Source of the DNA: Candidatus Omnitrophota bacterium
GTDB lineage: Bacteria; Omnitrophota; Gorgyraeia; Gygaellales; Profunditerraquicolaceae
Assembly: GCA_023818905.1 (NCBI GenBank)
Contig: JAMWDE010000020.1
Span: forward strand, 1-7,085
DNA: 7,085 nt
Direction: 5' to 3'
Under the pieces are notes generated by a model, which saw nothing but the letters and a program-made list of their open reading frames with translations, made no database searches and was not told the origin of the DNA. Of this stretch, positions 6,505-7,085 are shown in pieces. Made by a program: the position numbers and the translations under genes. The first letter of the stretch is position 1. Each line of letters opens with the position of its first letter.

Positions 6505-7085
6505 CTTAAAGAGCCGATCAATTTGTTTACTGAGCCTATCCTATGCTCCAACAGATATCTTCTGATACCCTCAATAATCTCTATACTTACCCTGGGGTTA
6601 ATAAAGTTTGCTGTACCTACTGCTATTGCGCTTGCTCCGGCAATTAAGAATTCTAAGGCACTAAAAGTATCTATTATCCCGCCCATACCAATGAGAGGAA
6701 TCTTTACCTTCTGATAAACCTCCCAAACCATTCTCACTGCAATTGGCCTTATTGCTGGACCACTTAAACCACCTATAACTGCAGCGAGCATGGGTCTTCT
6801 TGATCTCACATCTATACGCATTGCAGTCAATGTGTTTATCAGAGAAATTGCATCACTACCTGCCTTCTGCGCAGCCAAGGCAATCTCAGTAATATCTGTG
6901 ACGTTAGCAGAAAGCTTGGTGATAAGCGTTTTTTGAGTAAACTTGCGTACTCGCTTTACCAAACTATAAGTTGCCCTTGCGTCCTGAGAGACCAACTTGG
7001 CATCTTTTATATTTGGACAAGATATATTTAACTCTATTGCCGCAACTGCCCTTACCTTATCTAACCTCTTAGTCAAAACCACAAA
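6492..7085 (-). CDS. pyrD: Dihydroorotate dehydrogenase, class 1B (5' end cut by window edge)
   Basis: This flavoprotein oxidises dihydroorotate to orotate in pyrimidine synthesis. The reading frame is open through the right edge, so the GTG at 7082 is internal, not a start; 197 of about 300 residues are present. Visible landmarks, counted from the first visible residue, are IELNISCPN (17-25) with C23, the active-site base region of class 1 enzymes, then KLSANVTDI, SLINTL, the glycine-rich GGLSGPAIRPIA, IPLIGMGGI and GTANF, which bind FMN phosphate and flavin. The GGLSGPAI...R and LINTL blocks are characteristic of the class 1B (PyrDB) group, which works with the iron-sulfur/FAD subunit PyrK and uses NAD+. 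pyrK is therefore expected nearby, perhaps just upstream outside the window. Its last codons overlap the pyrF start, so the two are one unit. Confidence 0.95.
   Translation of the reverse strand, partial: FVVLTKRLDKVRAVAAIELNISCPNIKDAKLVSQDARATYSLVKRVRKFTQKTLITKLSANVTDITEIALAAQKAGSDAISLINTLTAMRIDVRSRRPMLAAVIGGLSGPAIRPIAVRMVWEVYQKVKIPLIGMGGIIDTFSALEFLIAGASAIAVGTANFINPRVSIEIIEGIRRYLLEHRIGSVNKLIGSLRCQT

Larger units (their letters stand above)
1..7085 (-). other. Single tightly packed pyr/V-ATPase gene run, probably one operon
   Basis: Nine consecutive same-strand genes have junctions of: pyrD/pyrF overlap 13, pyrF/H gap 2, H/I overlap 10, I/K gap 13, K/E overlap 1 (TAATG), E/C overlap 4 (ATGA), C/F overlap 8, F/A gap 1. 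No gap has room for a promoter or a terminator, so I infer cotranscription and widespread translational coupling. Any internal promoter would have to lie inside a coding region; I saw none that I could defend. Confidence 0.85.

Noticed and set aside
5356..6714. Plus-strand open frames at 5356-5604, 5864-6253 and 6523-6714
   Set aside because: They are antisense to I/H, pyrF and pyrD, whose minus-strand products have full catalytic motifs. No motif or ribosome site supports the plus-strand frames.
7080..7082. GTG at 7082 as the start of pyrD
   Set aside because: The frame is open to the window edge, and a start here would remove the first third of the barrel, including part of the FMN site. 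It is an internal valine codon.

Overview
The window is a continuous run of nine genes, all on the minus strand, so transcription runs from right to left. No gap between genes exceeds 13 bases. The first gene (pyrD) is cut by the right edge and the last (V/A-ATPase subunit A) by the left edge. I see no RNA genes, mobile elements, CRISPR arrays, promoters or convincing terminators. The promoter and terminator of the unit must lie outside the window.

In transcription order, the first part (7085-5818) is pyrimidine synthesis: the C-terminal two thirds of a class 1B dihydroorotate dehydrogenase (pyrD), overlapping a complete orotidine-5'-phosphate decarboxylase (pyrF). The second part (5815-1) is a rotary V/A-type ATPase operon in the classic archaeal/bacterial order H(G)-I-K-E-C-F-A. 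The first six subunits are complete. Subunit A is present for 489 residues, and B and D are expected beyond the left edge.

The parts fit one machine. A hydrolyses ATP (with B, outside). F belongs to the central stalk and C is the socket joining it to the ring. E and H form the peripheral stalks. The K ring and the membrane half of I make the ion path. K carries the full set of side chains known to bind Na+ in the Enterococcus hirae enzyme (T57, Q58, Y61, Q109, E138), so I predict Na+ coupling. With one such glutamate per four-helix subunit the machine is probably mainly an ATP-driven pump. Subunits E (136 residues) and C (268 residues) are clearly shorter than usual but keep their conserved C-terminal ends.

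The organism is a bacterium of moderate-to-low GC (about 40 percent by eye). Class 1B PyrD and a Na+-type V-ATPase suggest an anaerobe. The gene content would fit an uncultured candidate-phylum bacterium such as Omnitrophota, or another V-ATPase-bearing anaerobe, but this is a weak inference. The region is housekeeping in nature; the interest lies in details of the ATPase subunits and in the joining of pyr genes to the ATPase operon.
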